Of a stretch of DNA of 64,000 nt, positions 33,904 through 43,674 are shown piece by piece. The notes under the pieces were generated by a model. That model had not been told where the DNA came from and ran no database searches. It saw only the letters and a program-made list of their open reading frames with translations. Every line of letters starts with the position of its first letter. The first letter of the stretch is position 1. The DNA is from Arthrobacter sp. N199823 (GTDB lineage: Bacteria > Actinomycetota > Actinomycetes > Actinomycetales > Micrococcaceae): positions 558,001 through 622,000 of the forward strand of contig NZ_PJIN01000003.1 of the NCBI RefSeq assembly GCF_002929705.1, given 5' to 3'. Made by a program: the position numbers and the translations under genes.

Positions 33904-33960
33904 CAACTGCTCCCCAAGTGCAGGTCGCGAGCGACCTGCACTTGGGGCCCCTCGCAGTTG
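33904..33960. terminator. Long hairpin after the EIIA gene
   Basis: Inner 17-base perfect arms 33912-33928 and 33931-33947 (CCCCAAGTGCAGGTCGC) within outer arms CAACTGC (33904-33910) and GCAGTTG (33954-33960). No U-tract; probable terminator or mRNA-stabilising structure. Confidence 0.75.
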
Positions 33961-34044
33961 TGGGCCCATCCACGCCCTCCCATCACACCTTCTCGCAATC
34001 AGGCGCATTCGTTGTTCTACACGGTTACGAAGTACCGTTGAAGG

Positions 34045-34908
34045 GTGTTGAAAACTGCCCTAAGGCCCAAATGGATTGCCGCGCTGTTGTTTGCGCTGGT
34101 TGTCGCCGCTGTTCTTGTCCTCCTGAGCCAATGGCAGCTTTCGCGTTCGCTGGAGAAGGACGTGGCCCCACCCTCGGTCACTGAAAAAGTGCAACCGCTG
34201 TTGGAAACCATGCGTCCTGGTCTGCTCATGACAGGCGATCTTGAGGGCCAGTTGGTCACAACCAGCGGCCATTTCGATGCCAACAAGCAGGTTTTGGTGC
34301 CGTCCCGCATCGAAAACGGGCAGGTTGGCTACTGGGTCGTCACAGCCTTTGTAGTGGATGGTGCGCCGAAGCTGGAAGGCGTTGCAGCCACGAAGGAAGT
34401 GGTTATTCCTGTAGCCCGCGGCTGGATTGCCACCCCTGATGAAGCAGCTGCTGCGCCAGGGGGCACGCTCACCATTGAAGGGCGTCTGCTGAACACCGAA
34501 GGTCCTGAAGTTTCACCAAATCTTCCGGACGGGCAGATCTCAACACTCTCGACCTCAGAACTGACCAACCTCTGGAACGTCAGCACCTACGCGGCCTTCA
34601 TCGTCTCGCACGAGGAAGTTCAGGACGGGGCAAACGTTGGTGCCTCGGCCTCGGCCGGCACGCTGACACCAATCACCGTCACAGCAACCGACCAGAACAA
34701 CAAGGTCAACTGGCTGAATATTTTCTACGCCATTGAGTGGGTGGTATTTGCCGGGTTCGCGCTGTTCCTTTGGTGGCGGCTGGTGGCCGACGAGTATCGC
34801 CGCGAGCAGGATGAACTCTTTGACATCGATCATGGGAACGACGACGATAACGACGACGTTGAACCTGATGGCGACGTGGACAGCGAAAAGCAGCTCCCGA
34901 CGTCGTAA
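34045..34908 (+). CDS. SURF1 family cytochrome oxidase assembly protein
   Basis: Membrane protein expected to aid haem insertion or assembly of cytochrome c oxidase. 287 residues with one helix at each end (about 10-28 and 228-248) and an extracytoplasmic domain between, the SURF1 layout: LLSQWQLSRSLEKD after helix 1, VPSRIENGQVGYWVVTAF and VARGWIA mid-domain. A highly acidic C-terminal tail (Asp/Glu-rich, about residues 262-282) follows. GTG start. The following DUF3817 gene and guaA are the usual neighbours in Micrococcaceae. Confidence 0.88.
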   Translation: MLKTALRPKWIAALLFALVVAAVLVLLSQWQLSRSLEKDVAPPSVTEKVQPLLETMRPGLLMTGDLEGQLVTTSGHFDANKQVLVPSRIENGQVGYWVVTAFVVDGAPKLEGVAATKEVVIPVARGWIATPDEAAAAPGGTLTIEGRLLNTEGPEVSPNLPDGQISTLSTSELTNLWNVSTYAAFIVSHEEVQDGANVGASASAGTLTPITVTATDQNNKVNWLNIFYAIEWVVFAGFALFLWWRLVADEYRREQDELFDIDHGNDDDNDDVEPDGDVDSEKQLPTS

Positions 34909-34981
34909 TTCACCACGGCATTACCTCCGTATCACCTATCGCCACGATTTTAGCTTCAGAGCAGAATGAGGAGCCCCGGCA

Positions 34982-35506
34982 GTGACCGAGCCCATGAACA
35001 CAGAGCCCATGAACACAGAGTCAGCCCCCACCGGGCCTGCAGCGAAGGTGGCACCCAAACGCCGTTTTGGCGGCACTCCCGCGCAGATCATGACGGCCTT
35101 GAGGTTCTATAAGTACCTGGCCTATGCCACCGGCACCATGCTGCTGCTTCTCGTGATTGAACTGATCTTCCGCTACGGCTTCAACAGCGTCTTGGTGGCT
35201 GGCGGTACCGACACCACCGGTACCGCGCATGGCTTCGGATTGGTCAACATTACCGGCGGTGTCATGCCCGTCACCGGTGGCGTAAACCTGTCAACCATGG
35301 TGCTGATTGTGCACGGGTGGATGTATGTCATCTACCTGATTGCCGATTTCCGCCTCTGGACGCTGATGCGCTGGCCGTTCGGCAAATTGGTGCTGATCGC
35401 CCTCGGTGGTGTGATTCCCTTCCTGTCGTTCTTTGTTGAGGCCAAGGTGCACAAGGAAGTGCTGGCCGAAGTTGCAGCCAATCCCAAGGCTGGCAAGCGC
35501 TACTAG
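34982..35506 (+). CDS. DUF3817 membrane protein
   Basis: 174-residue protein with three to four helices and the DUF3817 pattern (ALRFYKYLAYATGTMLLLLVIELIFRYG, then VHGWMYVIYLIADFRLW and a polar tail). The N-terminus contains a short tandem repeat (EPMNT twice). GTG start with AGGAG about 8 bases upstream. The family is fused or adjacent to SURF1 in many Actinobacteria, suggesting a respiratory assembly role, which is not established. Confidence 0.9.
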   Translation: MTEPMNTEPMNTESAPTGPAAKVAPKRRFGGTPAQIMTALRFYKYLAYATGTMLLLLVIELIFRYGFNSVLVAGGTDTTGTAHGFGLVNITGGVMPVTGGVNLSTMVLIVHGWMYVIYLIADFRLWTLMRWPFGKLVLIALGGVIPFLSFFVEAKVHKEVLAEVAANPKAGKRY

Positions 35507-35512
35507 CCCCAC

Positions 35513-35609
35513 CAAACGCCGCATCACTTTCCGGCCATTAATCGCAAACCCTTCTGCAATGTGTGCGGGAGCGAAACGGTTTTAAGCCCTGAAAGTGGTG
35601 CGGCGTTTG
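35513..35609. repeat. 97-base inverted repeat with 19-base arms
   Basis: Arms 35513-35531 and 35591-35609 (CAAACGCCGCATCACTTTC and its near-perfect complement, one G-T pair) enclose 59 bases. The 13-mer AACGCCGCATCAC inside the arm also occurs at 5781-5793 in another intergenic region. Confidence 0.7.
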
Positions 35610-35674
35610 AGGCACTGGTCACGGAAATGAGCGCACGGGGACCAGCGTGCCGCGCCGTGGGTTAAGATTGAAGC

Positions 35675-37264
35675 GTGACTAATCCCGCTACGGCCCAGAC
35701 TTCCCAGAAGCCCGTCCTGGTTGTGGACTACGGTGCCCAGTATGCTCAGTTGATTGCGCGCCGCGTGCGTGAGGCCAATGTGTACTCGGAAATCGTGCCG
35801 CATACCTATACAACTGCGCAGTTGCTGGCTAAAAACCCAGCTGCCATCATCCTCTCCGGTGGACCTTCCAGTGTCTACGCGGAAGGAGCACCGAACGTTG
35901 GTGCGGACCTGTTTGAAGCAGGCATCCCCGTTTTGGGCATTTGCTATGGCTTCCAGGCCATGGCCGCTGCCCTCGGCGGAACCGTCGCCCAGACCGGTCT
36001 GCGTGAATACGGTTCCACCCAGGTTCAGATCCTGGGCGAAAGCCGCTCCATCCTCAGCTCCACCAATGCTGACCAGACCACGTGGATGAGCCACGGCGAC
36101 AGCGTGCAAGAAGCCCCCGAGGGCTTCGATGTGCTCGCGTCCTCCGCCGGCGCACCCGTTGCCGCGTTCGCCAATGAGGAGAAGTGCCTCTTTGGTGTCC
36201 AGTGGCACCCCGAGGTCAAGCACTCCGAGTTCGGCCAGAAGGTGTTGGAGAACTTCCTGTTCAACGGCGCCAAGCTGGAAAAGAACTGGACTGCCACCAG
36301 CATTCTGGATGAGCAAGTTGAACTCATCCGCAACCAGGTTGGCACCGCCCGGGTCCTCTGCGGCCTCTCCGGCGGCGTTGACTCGGCTGTGGCGGCTGCC
36401 CTGGTGCAGCGCGCAGTGGGCGATCAGCTCACCTGCGTGTTCGTCAACCATGGCCTGTTGCGTCAAGGCGAAGCAGAGCAGGTGGAGCTGGACTTTGTAG
36501 CGTCCACCGGCGCCAAGCTGTATGTCGCCAACGAGCAGGACCGCTTCCTGAACGCCTTGGCTGGAGTTTCTGACCCCGAGACCAAGCGCAAAATCATTGG
36601 CCGCGAATTCATCCGCGCCTTCGAGGAAGCGGAGCGTGCCATCATGGCCGAAGCCGCTTCCGAGGGCGAAGAGATCAAGTTCCTGGTCCAGGGTACCCTG
36701 TACCCCGACGTCGTGGAATCCGGCGGCGGCGAAGGTGCTGCAAACATCAAGAGCCACCACAACGTGGGCGGCCTGCCTGAAGATCTGCGCTTTGAGCTCG
36801 TTGAGCCGCTGCGGGCACTCTTCAAGGACGAGGTCCGCGCAGTTGGCGCCGAGCTGGGCCTGCCGGCCGAGATCGTTGGCCGCCAGCCGTTCCCCGGCCC
36901 CGGCCTGGGAATCCGCATCGTCGGTGAAATCACCGGCGAACGCCTGGAACTGTTGCGCAAGGCTGACGCCATTGCCCGCGCCGAGCTCACCGCAGCCGGC
37001 CTGGACAACGAAGTATGGCAGATGCCTGTTGTGCTGCTGGCAGATGTCCGCAGCGTTGGTGTCATGGGCGATGGCCGCACCTACGGTCACCCGATCGTCT
37101 TGCGCCCTGTGTCCTCCGAAGACGCCATGACGGCCGACTGGTCACGCTTGCCGTATGACCTGCTGGCCAAGATCTCCAACCGAATCACCAATGAGGTGGA
37201 AGGTGTTAACCGCGTGGTTCTGGACGTTACGTCCAAGCCGCCGGGAACCATCGAGTGGGAGTAA
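35675..37264 (+). CDS. guaA: GMP synthase (glutamine-hydrolysing)
   Basis: Converts XMP, ATP and glutamine to GMP. 529 residues: class I glutamine amidotransferase with nucleophile Cys90 (GICYGFQ) and the catalytic His-Glu (VQWHPE), then the ATP-pyrophosphatase domain with P-loop [10 protein letters not shown] and the C-terminal dimerisation domain (PPGTIEWE end). The frame starts with GTG; TAAGAT ends 6 bases before it, suggesting a leaderless mRNA. Completes the IMP-to-GMP branch with guaB at 27.9 kb. Confidence 0.98.
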   Translation: MTNPATAQTSQKPVLVVDYGAQYAQLIARRVREANVYSEIVPHTYTTAQLLAKNPAAIILSGGPSSVYAEGAPNVGADLFEAGIPVLGICYGFQAMAAALGGTVAQTGLREYGSTQVQILGESRSILSSTNADQTTWMSHGDSVQEAPEGFDVLASSAGAPVAAFANEEKCLFGVQWHPEVKHSEFGQKVLENFLFNGAKLEKNWTATSILDEQVELIRNQVGTARVLCGLSGGVDSAVAAALVQRAVGDQLTCVFVNHGLLRQGEAEQVELDFVASTGAKLYVANEQDRFLNALAGVSDPETKRKIIGREFIRAFEEAERAIMAEAASEGEEIKFLVQGTLYPDVVESGGGEGAANIKSHHNVGGLPEDLRFELVEPLRALFKDEVRAVGAELGLPAEIVGRQPFPGPGLGIRIVGEITGERLELLRKADAIARAELTAAGLDNEVWQMPVVLLADVRSVGVMGDGRTYGHPIVLRPVSSEDAMTADWSRLPYDLLAKISNRITNEVEGVNRVVLDVTSKPPGTIEWE

Positions 37265-37376
37265 TTCCCTAGGTAACGCTGGAGGGCGCCAATAACCCGC
37301 ATATTTCGGGTCTAATTTGGTGCTCTCCAGTGTGCCGAACAGGCAATGGAGGGCTAGGAGCGATAGCCTGAATTAC

Positions 37377-40300
37377 ATGTCAGTATGGTCAAGACCGTTC
37401 CGCTCAAGTGCAGAGAAGAAGGCACCCGTGTCCGAAGTTGCAGGGCCCAAGGAGAGCTCTTTGGAGCTCCAAGCCTGGCTTGCGGGATTGGACTCATATT
37501 CTGGTTCCGATACCGCGCTTGCCTTCGCAATGACCGAGTACGGCAGTATCTCGCTCACGCACGCCAACCCATCGGGTCTGGCCCAGCTCCTGGCTGGCCG
37601 CAAGACCCGCCTCTCCACGTTAATTCGTGAACCCGAACACTATGCCGCCGCCAAGAAGGCTGCCGCTGCATTGCGGGCAAAAATCTTTGAACTGAGCACC
37701 GATCGCGGGATCGACGTCGGATACCTCGCCGCCGGGATGGCCCGCTGGCCTGCCGATGGCAGCACCGGTACTGATGTGTGTGCGCCCGTGTTGTTGGCCG
37801 CCGTCGCACTTTCAGTCCGTCCGGGCCAAGACGACTACGAACTCCAGCTCATGGAGCAGGCTCAGATTAATCCTGCCTTGGTTAAACATCTGGCCCACAG
37901 CACCACCATCCACTTGGATGCATCTGCCTTGGGCAGGCTGGCTTACAGCACAGCACGCTTTGACCCGGCGCCGGTGTTGGACCGGGTCCGCTCACTCTTG
38001 GCAAGCATTCCCGGCGCCACCGTGGAACACAGCTTGGTGGTTTCCACCTTCGCGTTTCTCGCCGACAACCTCAACGATCCGGCACTGCTCGACGCACCGG
38101 AATTGGTCGAAACGTTGCAGCAGCATAGCGGTGACGACGTCCTGCCTGTTGAGCTGGAACCAGATTTTTCCCGATTCACAGCACTAGATGAACGTCTCCC
38201 GGACGATGAGATTTTAGTGCTCGACGCCGATCCCCAGCAGCAGTACGTGCTGGACATGATTCGCGCTGGAGAGTCCGTGCTGGTGTCTACCCCGCCCGGA
38301 ACTGGCCAAACCCAGACCGCCATCAACGCCATTGCGCAGCTAGTCCATGATGGCAAGAGTGTCTTGGTTGTGGGCGAAAGGCGAGGCACGCTCAATGAGC
38401 TGGCCCAGATCCTGAACGAACACGAGCTTGACTCCCTGTTGCTGCAGCTCAGCGCCCAGACCGGACCGCAGCAAATCAAGTCGCAGCTGATCCGCTCCAT
38501 CACACGCAATGAAAAGGCTGTGGAGCCTAAGCTCGGCAGTCTGCATGAGACCTTGGTTGACCACCGTCACCAGCTGGTTGACCACGTAGCAAGCCTGCAC
38601 AATGTGCGCGATCGCTGGGGGTGCTCGCCCTACCAGGCGATGCAGTCACTGGCTGAGCTGACATCCATCCATCCGGCTCCTGCCACCACGGTGCGCCTCA
38701 AGCGCAGCGTGCTCGATAGCATTCGCGACCGCAAGGAACTTAGCTCCAGACTGCGTCGTGCCGCCGAACTGGGCGCCTTCAGTCAAGTAGCTGTCACGAG
38801 CGCTTGGCACGGTGCCCGTATGGTCACCCGCAAGGAAACCGAAACCGCGTATTCCTTGGCTGAGCAGTTGCACGGTCAGGTACCCGGCTTTGCTAAAAAG
38901 ATGAGTGAAGTGGCTGATTTTGGCCAGATTCGTCAGGGCCACTCCTTTGCTGAATGGGGCCGCCAGCTGAACATGTTGGTGGCTATCAGGGAAAGCCTGG
39001 ATAAGTTCAGCGCGGATATTTTTGACTGGTCCACGGATGAAATGATTGCCGCCACGGCCACCACTGCGTGGCGCCGCGAACACGGCGTGGACATGCCAGC
39101 CCTGCAGCGGGCCCGTTTCCGCCGCAACGCCAGGGATCTAGTGCGCCCGGGCGTACACATTGCCGATCTGCACGCTTCACTGGTTCTGGTGAATGAGCAA
39201 AGTGCTCTCTGGGCCGAAGCTGCCACGAGTAAGCGCCATCCCACGGTGCCTTCCGGACTTGCCGAGTTGAGCCGCACGTTCATTGAGCTGCGCGAGAAAC
39301 TGCTCAAATTGGGTGCCGTTCTGGAGCGTACTGTTGACGGTGGCGATCTGCTGAACTTCAATTCCGGTGAACTGGTTGGCCGCCTCGAGGCGCTGGTTGG
39401 CTCGCAGGACACCTTGGAAACCTTGCCGGAACGCACACTGTTGCTTGAAGGCATGCGCGAACAGGGCCTGGGCGAACTGCTGGATGATCTTGCCCGGCGA
39501 GAAGTCCCTGCTACCCAGACAAGTTCCGAGCTTGAACTAGCATGGTGGCAGTCCGCCCTTGAAGCCATGATCAGCGGTGATGAGTACCTTGCCATGTCCG
39601 ACGGCGAGAACCTCCGCCGCTTGGAAGCTGAGTTCCGCTTGGCTGATCAAACCCATGTTGCTTCCACCCCCGGACGCATCCGCTGGGGCCTTGCCCAGCA
39701 GTGGGGTCAAATCTTGGCTGGCCGTGATCGCCAGGGTGAAATGCTCCGCAATGTCCTCAAGGACGGCCGCGTTTCCCTGGCTGCCTTGAGCACTCAGGCT
39801 CCTGACTTGCTGCGCAATCTGGCGCCTGTGTTTGTGCTGAGCCCGCTGGTGGTGCCCTCGGCGCTTCCTGCTGGGTACCGTTTTGATGCGGTCGTTATTC
39901 TGGACGCCGAGTCAACCTCGCTACAATCGGCGCTGCCTTCGCTGGCGCGTGCCGATCAGGTGATTGCCTTTGGTGATGAGCAGACTGCCTGCCCGAAGAG
40001 TTTCACTGTAGCCGTCAGCGCCCCTGGCCGGCGTGATGCAGAGCAGCATGCGCTTGAAAGTGTTTTCGGGGCATTGTCGCGGGTTCTCCCGCGCCATAGG
40101 CTGACTGTCTCATACCGTGCTGTTGACGAAGAGCTGGTGCGCCAGCTCAGCCGCGGCTTCTACGATTCCCAGCTGGAACGGTTGCCGGATGGCCGTGCCG
40201 TTACGGGACTTGATCGCGCTGTGAGTGTTGATTACCTGCCGGAGGGCAAGGGCTTGCCCGGCACAGATAATGGTGGCGTGGAATCCGTAGTTGCCGAGGT

Positions 40301-41558
40301 TAACCGTGTTGTTGACTTGGTATTTGAACACGCACGGGTACGTCCTCGCGAGTCGCTGGCCATCATCACTGCCAGCGACCGTCACGCTGTCCGGGTTGCT
40401 CAGGCTATCCGTCTGCAGATGGCCAACCACCCGCTTCTGTCGGAGTTCTTTGCCTCCGGATCCGAGTCCTTCCGCGTCGTCACCGTTGACCGGGCCGCTG
40501 GCTTGGTCAGGGATCGGGTGATCTTCTCCCTTGGCTACGGACGAACTCCGCACGGCCGCGCCCTGCACGGCTTTGGGCCACTGTCCGAGCCCGACGGACG
40601 TGCCAAGTTCGCCTTGGCCATGACTCGCGCGCGCTCACACATCCACATCGTCACGTGCTTTAGGCCCGAAGACCTGGATGAAAGCCGCCTGAGCTATGGA
40701 GCGCTCGATTTCTTTGAGCTCCTCAACCGTGAGATGGCAGGAAACTCACTTTTGGGAACTCCCGCCAGCCGCGCGTTGGACAGCGAAAAAGAAACCGGCG
40801 AAGACCCACTTGTGGCCGATCTTGCGGATAGGCTGCGCGCACGCGGAGCACGGGTTTGGCACCACTATGACGGCGCGTTGGACATGGCGGCGGCACCTGA
40901 TCCCCATCAGCTGCTTGGCCGTGAGGACCACGAAATCCCAGCACCTGTTGCGGTCGAATCCGATGGCACAGCTAAATACCAAAAGATGAGCGTGCGTGAA
41001 CGTAGCAGGCTGCGCCCACAGATGCTTGAACGGCTGGGCTGGCGTTACGTTTCGCTGTGGACCATTGAAGTGTTCACCGACCCCTCAAGCTGCGCCGATC
41101 AAATTGCGTTGTTCCTTGGCATGGGCTCAGCTGCGGCTGACGCGGACTTTAGCTCCTTGTTGGGGGAGTCCCTGGACACGTCCATGACTGCTGTCATTGA
41201 TTCGCCGAGGTCACGCCGCCGTCAGGAAGTCGAAGTGGATGCCAGCACCGAGCCGGGCGAAGACCTTCCGGTAGCAGCATCGAGTGAGAAAACGTCAGAA
41301 GAATTAGAAGAAGGAGCGCCGCTAGTGAGCGAGCAAGCGGATGGTCATGACAAAGCAGATTCTGTTGGCACTCCTAGCGAGGGACAGCCTGGCGAGCAAG
41401 AAAAAGAGCAGGACAACAAGGCTGTAGAAGCTCGTCCGGACTCAGAACTTTTGCCCAAAATTGCGCCGCACGATGCAGACCACACCTGGGGAGACCGCAC
41501 CTCAGACCGTGGCCATGATGCATGGTTGCGCGAGAACAAACCCCCGCATTGGGGATAA
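37377..41558 (+). CDS. SF1 helicase-like protein with degenerate motifs and C-terminal nuclease-like domain
   Basis: 1393-residue protein with the order of a Dna2/Upf1-type SF1 helicase. Core ATPase residues are replaced: Walker A is PPGTGQTQT (Gln311 for Lys), motif II LDAES (843-846) for DEAS/DEAA, motif III GDEQTACPKSF, motif V DRAAG for DRAQG, and motif VI KFALAMTRAR for RLNVAMTRAR. The C-terminal part (about 1143-1248) resembles the REase_MTES_1575 nuclease domain with Asp1169 (ALDM), VESDG (Glu1194, Asp1196) and RSRLRPQMLERLGWRYVSLW. An acidic, Glu/Asp/Ser-rich tail of about 140 residues ends the protein. Likely role is nucleic-acid binding; ATPase activity is doubtful. TAGCCT ends 7 bases before the ATG. 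Confidence 0.8.
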   Translation: MSVWSRPFRSSAEKKAPVSEVAGPKESSLELQAWLAGLDSYSGSDTALAFAMTEYGSISLTHANPSGLAQLLAGRKTRLSTLIREPEHYAAAKKAAAALRAKIFELSTDRGIDVGYLAAGMARWPADGSTGTDVCAPVLLAAVALSVRPGQDDYELQLMEQAQINPALVKHLAHSTTIHLDASALGRLAYSTARFDPAPVLDRVRSLLASIPGATVEHSLVVSTFAFLADNLNDPALLDAPELVETLQQHSGDDVLPVELEPDFSRFTALDERLPDDEILVLDADPQQQYVLDMIRAGESVLVSTPPGTGQTQTAINAIAQLVHDGKSVLVVGERRGTLNELAQILNEHELDSLLLQLSAQTGPQQIKSQLIRSITRNEKAVEPKLGSLHETLVDHRHQLVDHVASLHNVRDRWGCSPYQAMQSLAELTSIHPAPATTVRLKRSVLDSIRDRKELSSRLRRAAELGAFSQVAVTSAWHGARMVTRKETETAYSLAEQLHGQVPGFAKKMSEVADFGQIRQGHSFAEWGRQLNMLVAIRESLDKFSADIFDWSTDEMIAATATTAWRREHGVDMPALQRARFRRNARDLVRPGVHIADLHASLVLVNEQSALWAEAATSKRHPTVPSGLAELSRTFIELREKLLKLGAVLERTVDGGDLLNFNSGELVGRLEALVGSQDTLETLPERTLLLEGMREQGLGELLDDLARREVPATQTSSELELAWWQSALEAMISGDEYLAMSDGENLRRLEAEFRLADQTHVASTPGRIRWGLAQQWGQILAGRDRQGEMLRNVLKDGRVSLAALSTQAPDLLRNLAPVFVLSPLVVPSALPAGYRFDAVVILDAESTSLQSALPSLARADQVIAFGDEQTACPKSFTVAVSAPGRRDAEQHALESVFGALSRVLPRHRLTVSYRAVDEELVRQLSRGFYDSQLERLPDGRAVTGLDRAVSVDYLPEGKGLPGTDNGGVESVVAEVNRVVDLVFEHARVRPRESLAIITASDRHAVRVAQAIRLQMANHPLLSEFFASGSESFRVVTVDRAAGLVRDRVIFSLGYGRTPHGRALHGFGPLSEPDGRAKFALAMTRARSHIHIVTCFRPEDLDESRLSYGALDFFELLNREMAGNSLLGTPASRALDSEKETGEDPLVADLADRLRARGARVWHHYDGALDMAAAPDPHQLLGREDHEIPAPVAVESDGTAKYQKMSVRERSRLRPQMLERLGWRYVSLWTIEVFTDPSSCADQIALFLGMGSAAADADFSSLLGESLDTSMTAVIDSPRSRRRQEVEVDASTEPGEDLPVAASSEKTSEELEEGAPLVSEQADGHDKADSVGTPSEGQPGEQEKEQDNKAVEARPDSELLPKIAPHDADHTWGDRTSDRGHDAWLRENKPPHWG

Positions 41559-41575
41559 AGAACGTAAGGACCACC

Positions 41576-42088
41576 ATGGCCACTCCGCCAAAATTCCCGG
41601 GGCGGGGTGCCCTCCTCGACGATAAGTCCGGGACTCCCAGACCTGTTACACCGTCATTTGTTACCGTTGCGGCATGGCTCTTGGGTGGTGCAGCACTCAT
41701 GCAGGTTATTGCCACAATTTCTGCTCTGGTGTATTCGGTCTCGGCGGAGCGTAGGGCTGCCTTGGAAGAGCAGATCGCTACCATGACAGGTAATGCGCCA
41801 AGCCTCAACTCGCTCCAAAACATGGGTGTCCTGACAGTGGTCATGGCCGGGCTGGTGACAGTTGGTGCCTATGTGCTCTTCGGCGTCTATCTACGCAAGG
41901 GCCGATCGTGGGCCCGGTTGGGTGCGGGAGTGTTGGTGGCTCTAACTGTCATACAACTGGTGGGTGTCAGCTACCCGGAGGGGTTCACAACACTTGCCCA
42001 AGTGATTCTTGGTGCGCTGGCAGTGGCTCTGTGCTATTTGCCTGAACCCAGTAAATTCTTCGCAGCCGTAAAGGCTTCCCGATCCTGA
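41576..42088 (+). CDS. Hypothetical membrane protein
   Basis: 170 residues with four predicted helices (about 32-52, 83-102, 109-127, 134-152) preceded by a polar Pro-rich stretch. Not assigned to a family. AAGGA stands 6 bases before the ATG and the gene follows the helicase-like gene by 17 bases, so they are probably co-transcribed. It converges on the SAF-domain gene, 18 bases away. Confidence 0.8.
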   Translation: MATPPKFPGRGALLDDKSGTPRPVTPSFVTVAAWLLGGAALMQVIATISALVYSVSAERRAALEEQIATMTGNAPSLNSLQNMGVLTVVMAGLVTVGAYVLFGVYLRKGRSWARLGAGVLVALTVIQLVGVSYPEGFTTLAQVILGALAVALCYLPEPSKFFAAVKASRS

Positions 42089-42106
42089 GTGTGGCCCAAC
42101 CGGGCC

Positions 42107-43024
42107 TTAATCGGGGCTCCCCGTAGCCGTTTGGCTGCCCTCTTGCGGTACCAGAATCAAAAAGACTTTTCCTTGTGTGCTGGCCCCTGCAAGCTGTAGC
42201 GCTTGTTGCGCCGACGCGGCCACCACTACCATCCCTTCCACGTTCTGGGCGGGCAGCAGGGTGCTGTTCGATTCGGCCAGTTTCGGTGTCCAAAGGACGG
42301 GGACGGCGCTGGCCAGGATTTCGTTTTGCACTGGCCCATCCATGACTTCTGAGCGGCTTAACACCACTGTCACCAGCTGGCCTTGGCTCAGCAACGTGAG
42401 TGTGGCTGGATCGCTGACCCGCAAGGGGACAGCCTGTGTGCCCGGGAGCGAACCGATCAGCAGTTCATTGCCTAGCAATGAGGCGTCAGTGAGGACTTCC
42501 CCGCGGCGTACCGGACCGGATAGTTGGCGCCCCAACCATGCTGATTGGGCTGATGCCGACTGCGCTGTTGCTGGTTCACCAACTTCTGGTAGTGAGTCCT
42601 GTGGCGGCCCCAGATCCTGTTCGGGGCCTGGAGCCAGCTCTGACGCCTGACTCAGAGACTGACCTGGACTTTGACTTAGTTCCAGGCTGCCTGCTTGGTG
42701 CGCGGTAAAGGCGCCGTCCGGAATCATGCCTCGGGAAACCGCCGCTATTCTCACGTCATTGCTGGTCAGGGCGTGCCCAGCTGGCAAGTCACGGACTGCC
42801 ACCAGAATCTGATCTGTGGCCGGGCTCGACGGTGTGAGTTGCCCAACGGCCACGGCGGCAGCTAAGCAGAGAAGCAGCGCTGCCAGCAAACGCCGCCGAC
42901 GCCTGGCTGTCCGTAGCAACCTGTGGAGAACGTTGGGACGTGCGGAGCTACTAGACCCGCTGTTCCACTGCCAAGAAGGTCCCGGGTAATTCCGGGGACG
43001 AGTGGGGGATGATGCTCTGTTCAT
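42107..43024 (-). CDS. SAF domain protein (RcpC/CpaB-like)
   Basis: 305-residue protein with a basic N-terminus, one membrane helix (about 45-62) and an extracytoplasmic SAF fold: ILVAVRDLPAGHALTSNDVRIAAVS, then GRQLSGPVRRGEVLTDASLLG, as in Flp-pilus assembly proteins CpaB/RcpC. A Gln/Ser/Pro-rich insert of about 50 residues (about 110-165) splits the SAF domain. No tad pilus genes are near, so a pilus role is doubtful. Followed on the same strand by no linked gene. Confidence 0.85.
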   Translation of the reverse strand: MNRASSPTRPRNYPGPSWQWNSGSSSSARPNVLHRLLRTARRRRRLLAALLLCLAAAVAVGQLTPSSPATDQILVAVRDLPAGHALTSNDVRIAAVSRGMIPDGAFTAHQAGSLELSQSPGQSLSQASELAPGPEQDLGPPQDSLPEVGEPATAQSASAQSAWLGRQLSGPVRRGEVLTDASLLGNELLIGSLPGTQAVPLRVSDPATLTLLSQGQLVTVVLSRSEVMDGPVQNEILASAVPVLWTPKLAESNSTLLPAQNVEGMVVVAASAQQALQLAGASTQGKVFLILVPQEGSQTATGSPD

Positions 43025-43134
43025 GAATCAACGCTAGAGATTCAGCCACCACGAAAAAAGGGTCAGTCACCAGAATGTGGAGAACAGTGGGTACTGCGGT
43101 TCCTGTGAGGGAACAGAGCGCAGATGACGCGGTG

Positions 43135-43464
43135 TTAGCTGCCCGCGTTGGCAGTGGCAGGAGTCTTTGAGGCGCTGGAGCTAGCAGCGCTCGAATCACC
43201 AGTACTGGATGATCCTGAAGTGGCTGAGGCAGCACTGGATCCTGATGTTGAGCCGGCTGTAGCAGCCGCAGGAACGGAGCTGGAGGCGCTCCGTGAATCG
43301 GTGCGGTAGAAACCTGATCCCTTGAAAACCACGCCTACGGAATTGAACTTCTTGCGCAGGGTGCCGCGGCATTCGGGGCAGACTGTCAGCGAATCCTCGG
43401 TAAAGGACTGCTGAATGTCAAAAGCGTGGCCGCAATTTTTGCAGGCGTAGGCGTACATGGGCAC
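43135..43464 (-). CDS. FmdB family zinc-ribbon protein
   Basis: Small putative regulatory protein, 109 residues. The N-terminal zinc ribbon has two CxxC pairs (CKNCGH ... CPECRG), followed by GVVFKGSGFYRTDSR, the FmdB/CxxC_CxxC_SSSS signature, and a Ser/Ala/Thr low-complexity tail of about 45 residues. I chose the GTG at 43464: it has AGGAGG about 8 bases upstream and gives MPMYAYAC, close to the usual family start. Confidence 0.9.
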   Translation of the reverse strand: MPMYAYACKNCGHAFDIQQSFTEDSLTVCPECRGTLRKKFNSVGVVFKGSGFYRTDSRSASSSVPAAATAGSTSGSSAASATSGSSSTGDSSAASSSASKTPATANAGS

Positions 43465-43674
43465 TGAAGTTCCTCCTGGATACATGCGTCAGGACCCTGC
43501 TCATTGACAACTGCACGGTTGCCAATTCATGGTCCCTACTTTGAATTCTATCATCGAGGGTAAAACGCCCAGCTGCTCGCTAACATTCCCGCAGGCTCTC
43601 GGAAGGGGCTGCCTGGGTAAATGTTCGGCTCGTGTGCAGCCGCTAATTCCCCTAGCTGCGCTTTTAGAGGGTTT

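Noticed and set aside
35582-37090. 502-residue open frame antisense to guaA
   Set aside because: Shadow of guaA; no domain and no ribosome binding site.
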